A DNA stretch of 64,000 bases, from NCBI GenBank assembly GCA_021405325.1, contig QWII01000049.1:45245-109244 (forward strand), given 5' to 3'. Source of the DNA: Caldilinea sp. CFX5 (lineage in GTDB: Bacteria > Chloroflexota > Anaerolineae > Caldilineales > Caldilineaceae). The position numbers were made by a program, and so were the translations under genes. The notes below the pieces were generated by a model. That model did no database searches. It was not told the origin of the DNA and saw only the letters and a program-made list of their open reading frames with translations. Shown here in pieces: positions 44,521 through 52,601 of this stretch. Position 1 is the stretch's first letter; each line of letters starts with the position of its first letter.

Positions 44521-44926
44521 GATCGAGATTCCTCACGCAAGCATGGGCGCAGGGTTGCGGTTCGGTTGAACGTTGGGCTTGACTGTCAGGTAAATTTCGC
44601 AACATGCATGTTGCTGCCCCCATTATAAAAGAGATAATTTCTGGCGTCAACCGCGTTTTTTATGAAAGGTGAGCGGCTTGTTTTGGGCATGATGTCGAGA
44701 TAAGATCGGAAGGTCGGAAAAACCGGTTTGACAAGTTGTCTTCTTTCGAGTAGGCTACTTCCTGTTACGAGAGCGCAAAATCAACCGCAGAGGCGCAGAG
44801 GGCGCAAAGAGGGCCGGTGTAACACCTTCGCGTTCTTTGCGTTTTTGCGGTTAATCCCTGCGTTTCGCAACAAGAATGAGGCTAGAGGCCCATTGCGCCA
44901 TGATACCACAAGCGGGAAACCAGCCG
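44521..44926. other. 406-bp divergent intergenic region with imperfect palindrome
   Basis: This separates divergent hyuA and hyuB. It should hold both promoters; TATAAAAG on the minus strand near 44623-44630 is one candidate -10. An imperfect palindrome at about 44785-44853 (AACCGCAGAGGCGCAGAGG... CTTTGCGTTTTTGCGGTT) resembles repeats scattered in many genomes. No open reading frame in it is convincing. Confidence 0.5.
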
Positions 44927-46660
44927 ATGTCAACCACGACCAATGCATCAAGCTTTGATCCGATCAAATTTGAAGTGATCCGCAACGCCCTGCTGGAAGC
45001 CACCGAAGAGATGGCAATTGCCTTGCGGCGCAGCGCCTACTCGACCAACATCAAGACGCGCGCCGACTTTTCCTGCGCACTCTTTGATCGCCGGATGCAA
45101 CCGGTGGCCCAGGCGTTTGCCCAGCCGAATCACTTGGGGTCGCTCGGCCGCTCGGTGCCCCATGTATTGGCGTCCTATGGGCCGGAGAAGTTGGGGCCAG
45201 GTGATGCGATTCTCGCCAACGATCCTTACTTACGCGGCGTCCACCTCAACGACATTACCCTGATTTCGCCGATTTATCATAACAATGCGTTGGTCGGCTA
45301 TGTCGCCAGTCTGGCCCATCATGTTGATGTGGGCGGCGGCGCGCCGGCTAGCGTTGGCGCTTTTCGCGAAGTTTATCAGGAAGGAATTATCATTCCGCCG
45401 GTGAAACTGGTGCAGAATGGGCAAATTGTCGACGATGTCTTTCGGCTGGTGCTGGCGCAGATTCGTTCCAAGCGCGAAACTGCCGGCGATCTGCGCGCCC
45501 AGATTGCCGCCAACAACACTGGTATTCGGCGCATCACCGCGTTGGTCGAGCGCATGGGGTTGGCGACGCTCAACTTTTACATTGACGAATTGCTCAACTA
45601 CACCGAACGCCGTACCCGTGCCGCCATTGCCACCCTGCCCAAAGGAACCTTCAGCGCCGAGGGGGTCATGGACAGCGACGGCTACACCGACCAACCGGTG
45701 CGCCTGGCGTCAACCGTTATCATCGATGACCAGGGGATCCGCTTTGATCTCACCGGCTGCGACCCGCAACGCCGCGCCCCAGTCAACGCCACTTATTCGC
45801 AGACTTACTCGGCCTGTGCCTACGTTCTCAAATGTCTGATCGACCCGGATATTCCGGTCAACGCCGGTTTTTATCGACTGGTGCAGGTGGAAGCGCCGGA
45901 AGGGAGCGTGGTCAATTGTCGGCCACCAGCACCGGTGGTGGCTGGTTGGGAAATCAACGCCCGCCTGACTGATGTGATGCTCAAAGCGCTGGCCCCAGCC
46001 TTACCCCACCTGATCCCCGCCGGTACGAAGGCAATGATCTGTCACGCTGGCTTTGGCGGGGTCGATCCCCGTCGCCAGGAGTATTACTGTTTTCTGGAGA
46101 CGCTGGCCGGCGGCTATGGCGCCCGACAGCAGAGCGATGGCCCCGACGCCGTGCAAACCCACGGTCAGAACACCGAAAACGCGCCGGTGGAAGAGACGGA
46201 GATCAACTATCCGGTGCGCATTGTACGCTATGAGCTGGTGAACGATTCAGAAGGGGCCGGTCGCCAGCGCGGTGGGCTGGGTTTGCGCCGCGACTATCTT
46301 TTCCCCGACCATGAGGTTTCTTTTACGATTCTGGCCGATCGCGAACGGTGGGGGCCGTGGGGTCTCTTTGGCGGCGAAGCGGGGCAAAAAGCCAGCTATT
46401 TTCTTAACGCCGGTGATGAGACGACCGAACTCGGCTCCAAAGTCACCGTGCAACTGGCGCCGGGTGACATTATCACTTATCGCACTTGTGGCGGTGGCGG
46501 CTATGGTTCTCCCCTGGAACGGGAGCCGGCTTTGGTGCTACGCGATGTTCGCGAAGGCAAGGTAAGCTTAGAACGAGCGCAGGCCGTCTATGGGGTGGTA
46601 ATCGACGTAGAAACTTGGACAGTGAATGAAGTCGCGACGAAACACACCAGAGGCAATTAA
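44927..46660 (+). CDS. hyuB: hydantoinase B/oxoprolinase subunit B
   Basis: A 577-residue HyuB-type subunit. It begins DPIKFEVIRNALLEATEEMAIALRRSAYSTNIKTRADFSCALFD, includes GDAILANDPYLRGVHLNDITLISPIY and ASLAHHVDVGG, and closes with GPWGLFGGEAGQ and YRTCGGGGYGSPLEREP, all characteristic. The ATG at 44927 is chosen because the conserved start follows directly; an upstream in-frame ATG at 44876 lacks family sequence. It forms the catalytic complex with HyuA (42412-44520). Confidence 0.92.
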   Translation: MSTTTNASSFDPIKFEVIRNALLEATEEMAIALRRSAYSTNIKTRADFSCALFDRRMQPVAQAFAQPNHLGSLGRSVPHVLASYGPEKLGPGDAILANDPYLRGVHLNDITLISPIYHNNALVGYVASLAHHVDVGGGAPASVGAFREVYQEGIIIPPVKLVQNGQIVDDVFRLVLAQIRSKRETAGDLRAQIAANNTGIRRITALVERMGLATLNFYIDELLNYTERRTRAAIATLPKGTFSAEGVMDSDGYTDQPVRLASTVIIDDQGIRFDLTGCDPQRRAPVNATYSQTYSACAYVLKCLIDPDIPVNAGFYRLVQVEAPEGSVVNCRPPAPVVAGWEINARLTDVMLKALAPALPHLIPAGTKAMICHAGFGGVDPRRQEYYCFLETLAGGYGARQQSDGPDAVQTHGQNTENAPVEETEINYPVRIVRYELVNDSEGAGRQRGGLGLRRDYLFPDHEVSFTILADRERWGPWGLFGGEAGQKASYFLNAGDETTELGSKVTVQLAPGDIITYRTCGGGGYGSPLEREPALVLRDVREGKVSLERAQAVYGVVIDVETWTVNEVATKHTRGN

Positions 46661-46718
46661 GCAAGCCATTCGGCAACGACAAAACCAGTGATGCCACTCT
46701 GTATAGGACAGGCAACCT

Positions 46719-48455
46719 ATGTCACACCATGCTTCTCTATCCCAACCGGTTCATGATGTTCGCTTTCTCTATGACCTGAAAACCCCCATGCGCGATGGCG
46801 TCAAGCTTTCAGCAGATGTTTTTCTGCCACAGGGGGGCGGCGCCTTTCCTACCATCTTCTTGCGCACGCCCTATGAAAGCTTGCTCCAAATGCACATTGA
46901 GTGGGCGGTCTGGTGGGCCAAACGGGGCTATGCCGTGGTGATTCAAGATTGCCGTGGCCGCTTTGAGTCGGAAGGCGTTTTCTATCCTTATCACGATGAT
47001 GGGCAGGACGGTCATGAGACGCTGGCGTGGATTGCCGACCAACCCTGGTGCAACGGTAAGATCGGCACCAGCGGACGTTCCTATGGCGGCATTGTCCAGT
47101 GGCAACTGGCGCCCTATCGCAGCCCTCACCTGACGGCAATGGCGCCCCAAGTGATTATGGGCGACTACTTTGGCGATTGCCACCGGATTGGCGGCGCTGT
47201 GCAATGGCTCTTGACAGTGGGAGCGGCAATTATCTTCTCGACCAACGTTTCACTCATTCAACAGGGGGCCACTCACATCTTTGGCAACCAGCAATTCTAC
47301 CGTCATTTACCCCTTATCACCGCCGACGAGGTGGCGATTGGGCGCAAGATTCAGTTCTACCGCGACTGGTTGGAACATGAGTTTTACGATGACTACTGGC
47401 GCGCCATCAACACCGAAGAGAAACTCGACCAGATCGCCGTGCCGGTCTGTCAGCAAGGGGCCTGGTATGATCCCTATACGGCGTCCAAATTTCGTATGTG
47501 GAACGGGCTGCGCGAACGGGGCTTCTCCCCCCGGGCCCGGCAAAACCAGAAACTTTACGTCATCCCCTGGACGCACCATCTGCCCGAAGGCTCCAAGCTG
47601 GGCGATCTTGACTTTGGGCCGCAAGGGGCGGTAGATCTCAAACAAGAGGATTTGCGCTGGTTTGACTACTGGCTCAAGGGCATCGACACCGGCATCATGC
47701 GCGAACCGCCGTTGCGCCTCTTTGTCATGGGCGTCAACGTCTGGCGCAACGAAAATGAATGGCCGCTGGCGCGCACGGTTTGGACGCCCTATTATCTGCA
47801 CAGCAATGGTCGCGCCAACACCTTCTACGGCGACGGCGTCCTCAGCCCGGAATTGCCGACCAATGAACCAGCGGACAAGTACAGCTATGATCCCAACGAC
47901 CCCGTTCCCTCGCTGGGCGGTAATAACTCGACCTGGACATGGGTCAAGTTTGCCCGCGACCCGCTCTTCCCCGGCCCCATCGACCAGCGTCCGGTTGAGC
48001 GACGGGATGATGTGCTGGTCTATACAAGCGCGGTGCTGGAAGGTGATCTAGAGGTGACGGGGCCGTTGACGGTGGTGCTCTATGCGGCCTCCTCGGCGCG
48101 CGACACTGATTTTACGGCCAAGTTGGTTGATGTTTATCCCGATGGTCGCGCTATCCATTTGGCGGAGGGCATTGTACGCGCCCGTCACCGCCAGAGTATG
48201 GAACGAGCCGACTTCCTGGAACCGGGCGAAGTGGCTGAATACCACATCCAGTTAGCGCCCACCAGCAATGTGTTTCGCCGCGGCCATTGTCTGCGCGTCG
48301 AAATTTCCAGTTCCAATTTCCCGCGCTTTGACCGCAATCTCAACACGGGCGAGTCGATTGCCACCGGCACGCGTATGCAGATTGCTCACCAAACCGTGCT
48401 GCATACACAAACGTATCCATCGCACATCCTCTTGCCGGTCATCCCCGCGCTCTGA
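46719..48455 (+). CDS. CocE/NonD-family hydrolase (X-Pro dipeptidyl-peptidase-like)
   Basis: A 578-residue alpha/beta hydrolase. The N-terminal MRDGVKLSADVFLPQGGGAFPTIFLRTPYE and the nucleophile elbow KIGTSGRSYGGIVQWQLA are typical. The acid and His are probably in the region before the C-terminal jelly-roll domain (EGDLEVTGPLTVVLYAASSARDTDFTAKLVDVYPDG). Such enzymes cleave esters or acyl-proline bonds. It follows hyuB by 58 bases on the same strand, suggesting the same operon. No signal peptide is seen. Confidence 0.9.
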   Translation: MSHHASLSQPVHDVRFLYDLKTPMRDGVKLSADVFLPQGGGAFPTIFLRTPYESLLQMHIEWAVWWAKRGYAVVIQDCRGRFESEGVFYPYHDDGQDGHETLAWIADQPWCNGKIGTSGRSYGGIVQWQLAPYRSPHLTAMAPQVIMGDYFGDCHRIGGAVQWLLTVGAAIIFSTNVSLIQQGATHIFGNQQFYRHLPLITADEVAIGRKIQFYRDWLEHEFYDDYWRAINTEEKLDQIAVPVCQQGAWYDPYTASKFRMWNGLRERGFSPRARQNQKLYVIPWTHHLPEGSKLGDLDFGPQGAVDLKQEDLRWFDYWLKGIDTGIMREPPLRLFVMGVNVWRNENEWPLARTVWTPYYLHSNGRANTFYGDGVLSPELPTNEPADKYSYDPNDPVPSLGGNNSTWTWVKFARDPLFPGPIDQRPVERRDDVLVYTSAVLEGDLEVTGPLTVVLYAASSARDTDFTAKLVDVYPDGRAIHLAEGIVRARHRQSMERADFLEPGEVAEYHIQLAPTSNVFRRGHCLRVEISSSNFPRFDRNLNTGESIATGTRMQIAHQTVLHTQTYPSHILLPVIPAL

Positions 48456-48471
48456 CCCGAATCAGCCTGCA

Positions 48472-48511
48472 CAACGAGGAGTTCGCACGCCCACGTGCGA
48501 ACTCCTCGTTG
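48472..48511. terminator. 18-bp perfect hairpin after the CocE gene
   Basis: Arms 48472-48489 (CAACGAGGAGTTCGCACG) and 48494-48511 pair without mismatch around CCCA. It is placed 17 bases after the CocE stop, between convergent genes, so it is likely a bidirectional terminator even though no T run follows. Confidence 0.65.
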
Positions 48512-48553
48512 GAGATTCAAATGATTGGTCGATTAACAAACTGGCGGTGGGGA

Positions 48554-49132
48554 TCACGCATGGGTTTTGAGAAATTCCGTGATCGCCGGGTGGGTCAACC
48601 ATTCGCTGACCTGGCGCCAGGCGCGCAGGGTGGTCTCACGGTCGCGGCGCATTTGGGGAACAAAGCCAAATTGCAGATAGAGGCTGATGGCCGGGATGCG
48701 GGCGCTGGCTGTGTTGAGGTAGGCCCGTTCATGCCCCAGTTCCCGCAGTCGGGCGCAGACCAGGCCAAGCAAGGGTTTGGCCAGCCCCTGGCCTTGTGCG
48801 GATGGGTGGATGGCAACCCAATGCACCAGGCCATAGGGATCGCCTTCCTCATCAGTGTAGAACCAGGCCGAAGATGTACCCACCGGTGCGCCCATACCAT
48901 CACACAAATAGGCTTGGCGGGTCGGCAACAAAGCCCGTTCGGCGCCAAACTCCTGGTCAAAGGTTTCAGCGGTATAGGTGATGTAGGGATCGGCGGCGAT
49001 GTGGATGGCAAGCCACGCTTTTTCATCCCCCGGTTGATACCAGCGCAATGTATATGGGGCCGGGATAGCAAAGGTCGGCAGATTTTCCAAAGTGGGGCGG
49101 ATCATGCTAATGCTAAGATTTTCGGTAGACAT
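48554..49132 (-). CDS. GNAT-family N-acetyltransferase
   Basis: A 192-residue GNAT enzyme. The acetyl-CoA pocket motif is VHWVAIHPSAQGQGLAKPLLGLVCARLRELGHERAYLNT, followed by ISLYLQFGFVPQM. The N-terminal 70 residues hold the variable acceptor region (RWYQPGDEKAWLAIHIAADPYI). Substrate unknown. It follows the two small genes 49407 and 49138 on the same strand with a five-base gap, so it may belong to their operon. Confidence 0.88.
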   Translation of the reverse strand: MSTENLSISMIRPTLENLPTFAIPAPYTLRWYQPGDEKAWLAIHIAADPYITYTAETFDQEFGAERALLPTRQAYLCDGMGAPVGTSSAWFYTDEEGDPYGLVHWVAIHPSAQGQGLAKPLLGLVCARLRELGHERAYLNTASARIPAISLYLQFGFVPQMRRDRETTLRAWRQVSEWLTHPAITEFLKTHA

Positions 49133-49137
49133 GCTTA

Positions 49138-49410
49138 TTAGTCCGCAGCAACAGCTAGCATTTGGTCGGTTTGTGTTATTTCGTGGATGTCATCCCAGTT
49201 GATGACAGCAACCCAAAGGTTTTCCTCTACTGAGTAGATGACAGTCCCTTCAACTTCTAAATCTTCACTATACAACAAAAATGTTTGCCCCGGTCGCAAT
49301 ACAACGCGTTGGCGCGCCAGATCTTCGATTGTCCCGGTACAATTCAAACGTAATCGGCCCTGTATATCAGCGTTCTGAAAGTCTATATAAATTTTGGGCT
49401 TTTTCATCAT
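49138..49410 (-). CDS. hypothetical protein, second gene of a coupled pair
   Basis: A 90-residue protein with mostly beta strands (RLRLNCTGTIEDL, RVVLRPGQTFLLYSEDLEVEGTVIYS, LWVAVINWDDIHEI). GGGAGAAGAG precedes tandem ATGs, and the first overlaps the stop of the upstream gene (ATGA). No family was recognised. Tight coupling with the gene at 49407-49706 suggests the two products work together, possibly as a toxin-antitoxin pair. Confidence 0.6.
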   Translation of the reverse strand: MMKKPKIYIDFQNADIQGRLRLNCTGTIEDLARQRVVLRPGQTFLLYSEDLEVEGTVIYSVEENLWVAVINWDDIHEITQTDQMLAVAAD

Positions 49411-49706
49411 CTCTTCTCCCGTGCAGGATTGGCAACAGTGGGTGTCAATAGGCGACTAGCTTGTTCTGGTGTAAGTCCTGTTAACGTTGCATGGTAAGGG
49501 CTACGCCCAGATGTACATATGACATCGCCACCCGCTTTACGAATTTCACTAACTGTCGTAATGCCAACCTGTCCATGTGGAATAAGCATCACAAGTTGCA
49601 TGATGGTAACATTAATCCCACATTCTACTGAAACTCCCATTCCTCGTCGAATATCTTCAGGACGGTTATTCCCACCACGTACTACTAATGCATCATCAGG
49701 CCACAT
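49407..49706 (-). CDS. hypothetical protein of the WPDDALVVRGG family
   Basis: A 99-residue protein. It begins MWPDDALVVRGGNNRPEDIRRGMGV and ends IPHGQVGITTVSEIRKAGGD then SGRSPYHATLTGLTPEQASRLLTP. I have seen this pattern in small uncharacterised proteins of cyanobacteria and Chloroflexi, but know no function. The open frame extends to 49760, yet that part lies in a 113-bp dispersed repeat, so ATG 49706 is preferred. The RGG and GRSxxHATLTGLT stretches may form an active or nucleic-acid-binding site; this is conjecture. Confidence 0.6.
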   Translation of the reverse strand: MWPDDALVVRGGNNRPEDIRRGMGVSVECGINVTIMQLVMLIPHGQVGITTVSEIRKAGGDVICTSGRSPYHATLTGLTPEQASRLLTPTVANPAREKR

Positions 49707-49809
49707 GTCTTGGCGACACCACAAACGATGAAAATGCAACAGGGATTTCACCGATTTCACAGATTTTTCTATTTGTGAATCTGCGTAATCGGTGAAATCC
49801 CTGTTATTT
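49697..49809. repeat. 113-bp dispersed repeat, copy 1
   Basis: This matches 60852-60964 over its full 113 bases with about four differences. Its right part is an imperfect palindrome (ACAGGGATTTCACCGATT... AATCGGTGAAATCCCTGT, 49739-49805). Its left end overlaps the start of the WPDDALVVRGG gene. Confidence 0.85.
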
Positions 49810-50011
49810 ACAGAACAGAAATTCTTGCCATACGCAATTAACTTGACATCCTATGAGCTTTTGAGGCTAGTATACAATCTGATCATTGTTACGTCAATGG
49901 TGTTGTTTGACGTTTGAAAAAGCGCTTAGACGCATCAAGGCTGGTAATGGTATACTACAACCAACAACCCAATCACCGTCCCACCGGGACTTGACGAAAA
50001 GAGTAGACGCC

Positions 50012-52105
50012 ATGAGAGCCACCGAGCCGACCTTTCGCATTGGCGCCGATGTCGGCGGCACCTTTACTGATGTCATCCTTCTCAGCGCCACCGGCGAATT
50101 GTGGAGCCACAAATTGCCTTCGACGCCGCCGCATTTTGAGGAAGCGGTGTTACAGGGCATTGATCAGCTTTTGCGCGCGGCTGGCATTGGCGGTGCGCCG
50201 GTGGCTGCCGTGGCACATGGCACCACGGTTGCCACCAACGCCGTGCTGGAACATCGCGGCGCCCGCACCGCGCTCATCACCACCGGCGGCTTTCGCGATG
50301 TGTTGGAACTGCGGCGCATTCGGGCGCCCCAACTCTATGATCTCTTTTTTGACAAACCGGCACCCTTGGTCGAACGGCGGCTGCGCTTTGAAGTTTCGGA
50401 GCGGATGGCGGCGGATGGGGCGGTTCTTCGGCCCATTGTCGAAGCAGAATTGCAAACGATTGCGGAACAGTTGGTCGGGGAGGAAGTGGAAGCGGTAGCG
50501 GTCTGTTTGCTCCATGCGTATGCCTACCCGGCCCACGAACAGCAGATCGGCGCTTTCCTGCGTGAACATCTGCCGCATCTCCAAGTTTCGCTTTCCTCTG
50601 ACGTGTTGCGTGAACGGCGTGAGTACGAGCGCACCGCCACTACCGTGGTCAATGCCTACATTCAACCAGTGATGCGGCGCTATTTGCACGATTTGCGCAC
50701 AGGGTTGCATCAACATGGCATTGACTCACCTTTGCTGATCATGCAATCCGCCGGTGGACTGGCGCCGGAGACCGAAGCCGCCCAACGCCCGGTTTATGTA
50801 CTGGAATCAGGGCCGGCGGCAGGTGTGCTGGCGGCGAATGCACTCGCCCGTCGGCTGGGCTTGCCCAATGTCATCGCCTTTGACATGGGCGGCACCACAG
50901 CCAAAGCGGCCATGATCGAAGGCGGCGTGATCTCGTACAGCGCCGAGTATGAAGTGGGCGCGTCGCTCTCGTCAAGTAACCGGCTGGTGGGGGGCGGCGG
51001 GGAATTGATCCGCGCCCCAACGATTGACATTGCCGAAGTGGGCGCCGGTGGCGGCAGTCTGGCCTATCTGGATCGGGCTGGTGGTTTGCGCGTCGGTCCG
51101 CAGAGCGCCGGCGCACGACCGGGGCCGGCCTGCTATGGCCGCGGCGGCACGCAACCCACGGTCACTGACGCCAACGTTGTCCTGGGGTATATCCGTCCCG
51201 GCCCGCTCGCCGATGGGGAAGTGACGGTGGATCTGGCCGCCGCGCAACGTGCGGTCGCTGACCAGGTCGCCAAACCGTTGGGCCTGGACTTATTGCCCGC
51301 CGCTGACGGCATCCACCAGATCGCCAACGCACGGATGATGCGTGCGCTGCGCGCCGTCTCGACTGAACGAGGCCGTGATCCACGCGACTTTGCCCTGATC
51401 GCTTTTGGCGGCTCCGGCCCGGTTCATGCCGCCGGCCTGGCGCGTGAACTGGCGATTGACCGGGTGATCATCCCGCCTTTACCCGGCCTCTTTAGCGCGT
51501 TGGGGCTGCTCTTTTCGGGCATTGAGCATCATGATGTCCGCAGTTGTCTGCTCACCGGCGCAACGTTAACACCAGCGGCGCTGGCTGGGCTACTGGACGA
51601 GATGCGGTCGTCGATGTTGGCGCAATTTGCCGCCGAGGGGGTGACAGCGGCGGATGTCCACTTTAGCAGCAGCGTCGATATGCGCTTCCGCGGGCAAGCC
51701 TCGGAGATTCGGATTACCTACCAACCGGCGACGCCGCTCTCTACTCTCATCGCCACCTTTGAGCAGGAACATGAACAACTCTACGGTCATCGCTCCGACC
51801 CCGACAACCCGGTCGAGGTGGTGGCGGTGCGCCTCGTAGGGCGGACCGCCGCACCGGAAATTCACCGGTTGGGTGATACAAGCAAAGCTATCGCCGTCCA
51901 CACCACAGGGCAAGTGACAACACGGCCTGCCTATTTTGGCGCAGACGTGGGGCTGGTTGACACCCCGGTTCTCACCCGGCGCAACCTGCTTGAAAGTGTG
52001 GCCGGCCCCTTGCTCATTGATGAGTATGACTCGACGATTGTCGTGCCGCCGGGTATGCAAGCGGCGCTAGACGCACAAGGGAATATCGAAATCACCCAAA
52101 TCTGA
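50012..52105 (+). CDS. hyuA: hydantoinase/oxoprolinase subunit A, second copy
   Basis: A 697-residue HyuA paralogue. FRIGADVGGTFTDVILLSATGELWSHKLPSTP and NVIAFDMGGTTAKAAMIEGG are the ASKHA phosphate loops, and DRVIIPPLPGLFSALGLLFSG is the conserved late segment. It differs clearly from the first copy, so it likely has its own substrate. The ATG at 50012 fits the family start; the frame is open back to 49886 without homology. Its HyuB partner follows at 52602, separated by a hairpin and an orphan antitoxin-like gene. Confidence 0.92.
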   Translation: MRATEPTFRIGADVGGTFTDVILLSATGELWSHKLPSTPPHFEEAVLQGIDQLLRAAGIGGAPVAAVAHGTTVATNAVLEHRGARTALITTGGFRDVLELRRIRAPQLYDLFFDKPAPLVERRLRFEVSERMAADGAVLRPIVEAELQTIAEQLVGEEVEAVAVCLLHAYAYPAHEQQIGAFLREHLPHLQVSLSSDVLRERREYERTATTVVNAYIQPVMRRYLHDLRTGLHQHGIDSPLLIMQSAGGLAPETEAAQRPVYVLESGPAAGVLAANALARRLGLPNVIAFDMGGTTAKAAMIEGGVISYSAEYEVGASLSSSNRLVGGGGELIRAPTIDIAEVGAGGGSLAYLDRAGGLRVGPQSAGARPGPACYGRGGTQPTVTDANVVLGYIRPGPLADGEVTVDLAAAQRAVADQVAKPLGLDLLPAADGIHQIANARMMRALRAVSTERGRDPRDFALIAFGGSGPVHAAGLARELAIDRVIIPPLPGLFSALGLLFSGIEHHDVRSCLLTGATLTPAALAGLLDEMRSSMLAQFAAEGVTAADVHFSSSVDMRFRGQASEIRITYQPATPLSTLIATFEQEHEQLYGHRSDPDNPVEVVAVRLVGRTAAPEIHRLGDTSKAIAVHTTGQVTTRPAYFGADVGLVDTPVLTRRNLLESVAGPLLIDEYDSTIVVPPGMQAALDAQGNIEITQI

Positions 52106-52141
52106 GTTTTGACCTAAAGAAGTGCGACGGTGGGTAAACGA

Positions 52142-52216
52142 GCAAGAGTGCCGGGGACTGGCCAGTTGATGTTCGCAGTGACCAACCTTTTTCCGGCCAG
52201 TCCCCGGCACTCTTGC
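52142..52216. repeat. 22-bp perfect inverted repeat downstream of the second hyuA
   Basis: Arms 52142-52163 and 52195-52216 (containing GAGTGCCGGGGACTGG and its complement) are exact complements around 31 bases. It lies 37 bases after the hyuA stop. It may attenuate read-through into the downstream genes. Confidence 0.7.
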
Positions 52217-52288
52217 GGTCCCTACCCGGCAGCTTCTATCAGTTGCTATAGCTTTATGTGATGCGGCGCTGTTTCAACAGGAGAAGTC

Positions 52289-52591
52289 ATGTATCAAGTA
52301 ACACAAATGGTTTCTATCACTGATCTTCAAAAGCATCAGCGGAAAGTCTTTGCCATGCTCGACCAAGGACCAGTAATGGTCGCCAACCGCCAGCAACCAA
52401 CTGCCGTCGTCATTTCACCTGAACAGTGGAATACATTGGTGGAGGAGATGGATTTGTTGTGGACAGAACGGGAAGCTGCGCTGGCTGAACTCCGTCTTGC
52501 CACTGGAAAGAGCAAAGTTGTTGAAATGAGCGAACAAGCAATCACCGAATGGTTGGCCGAAGAGCCGACGCCTCACAAAGATCATGACTAA
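52289..52591 (+). CDS. Phd/YefM-type antitoxin, no toxin beside it
   Basis: A 100-residue protein. The N-terminal half is a Phd/YefM fold (VSITDLQKHQRKVFAMLDQGPVMVANRQQPTAVVISPEQWNTLVEEM), and the rest is an acidic helix. The usual RelE or PIN toxin is missing: the next gene is hyuB, ten bases away. It may be an orphan antitoxin or a regulator of the downstream catabolic genes. AGGAG precedes the ATG. Confidence 0.8.
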   Translation: MYQVTQMVSITDLQKHQRKVFAMLDQGPVMVANRQQPTAVVISPEQWNTLVEEMDLLWTEREAALAELRLATGKSKVVEMSEQAITEWLAEEPTPHKDHD

Positions 52592-52601
52592 GGACGTTCC
52601 T

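Noticed and set aside
49739..49805. CRISPR repeat or tRNA-like fold in the GATTTCACCGATT palindrome
   Set aside because: It occurs twice far apart as part of a 113-bp dispersed repeat, with no array and no tRNA features.
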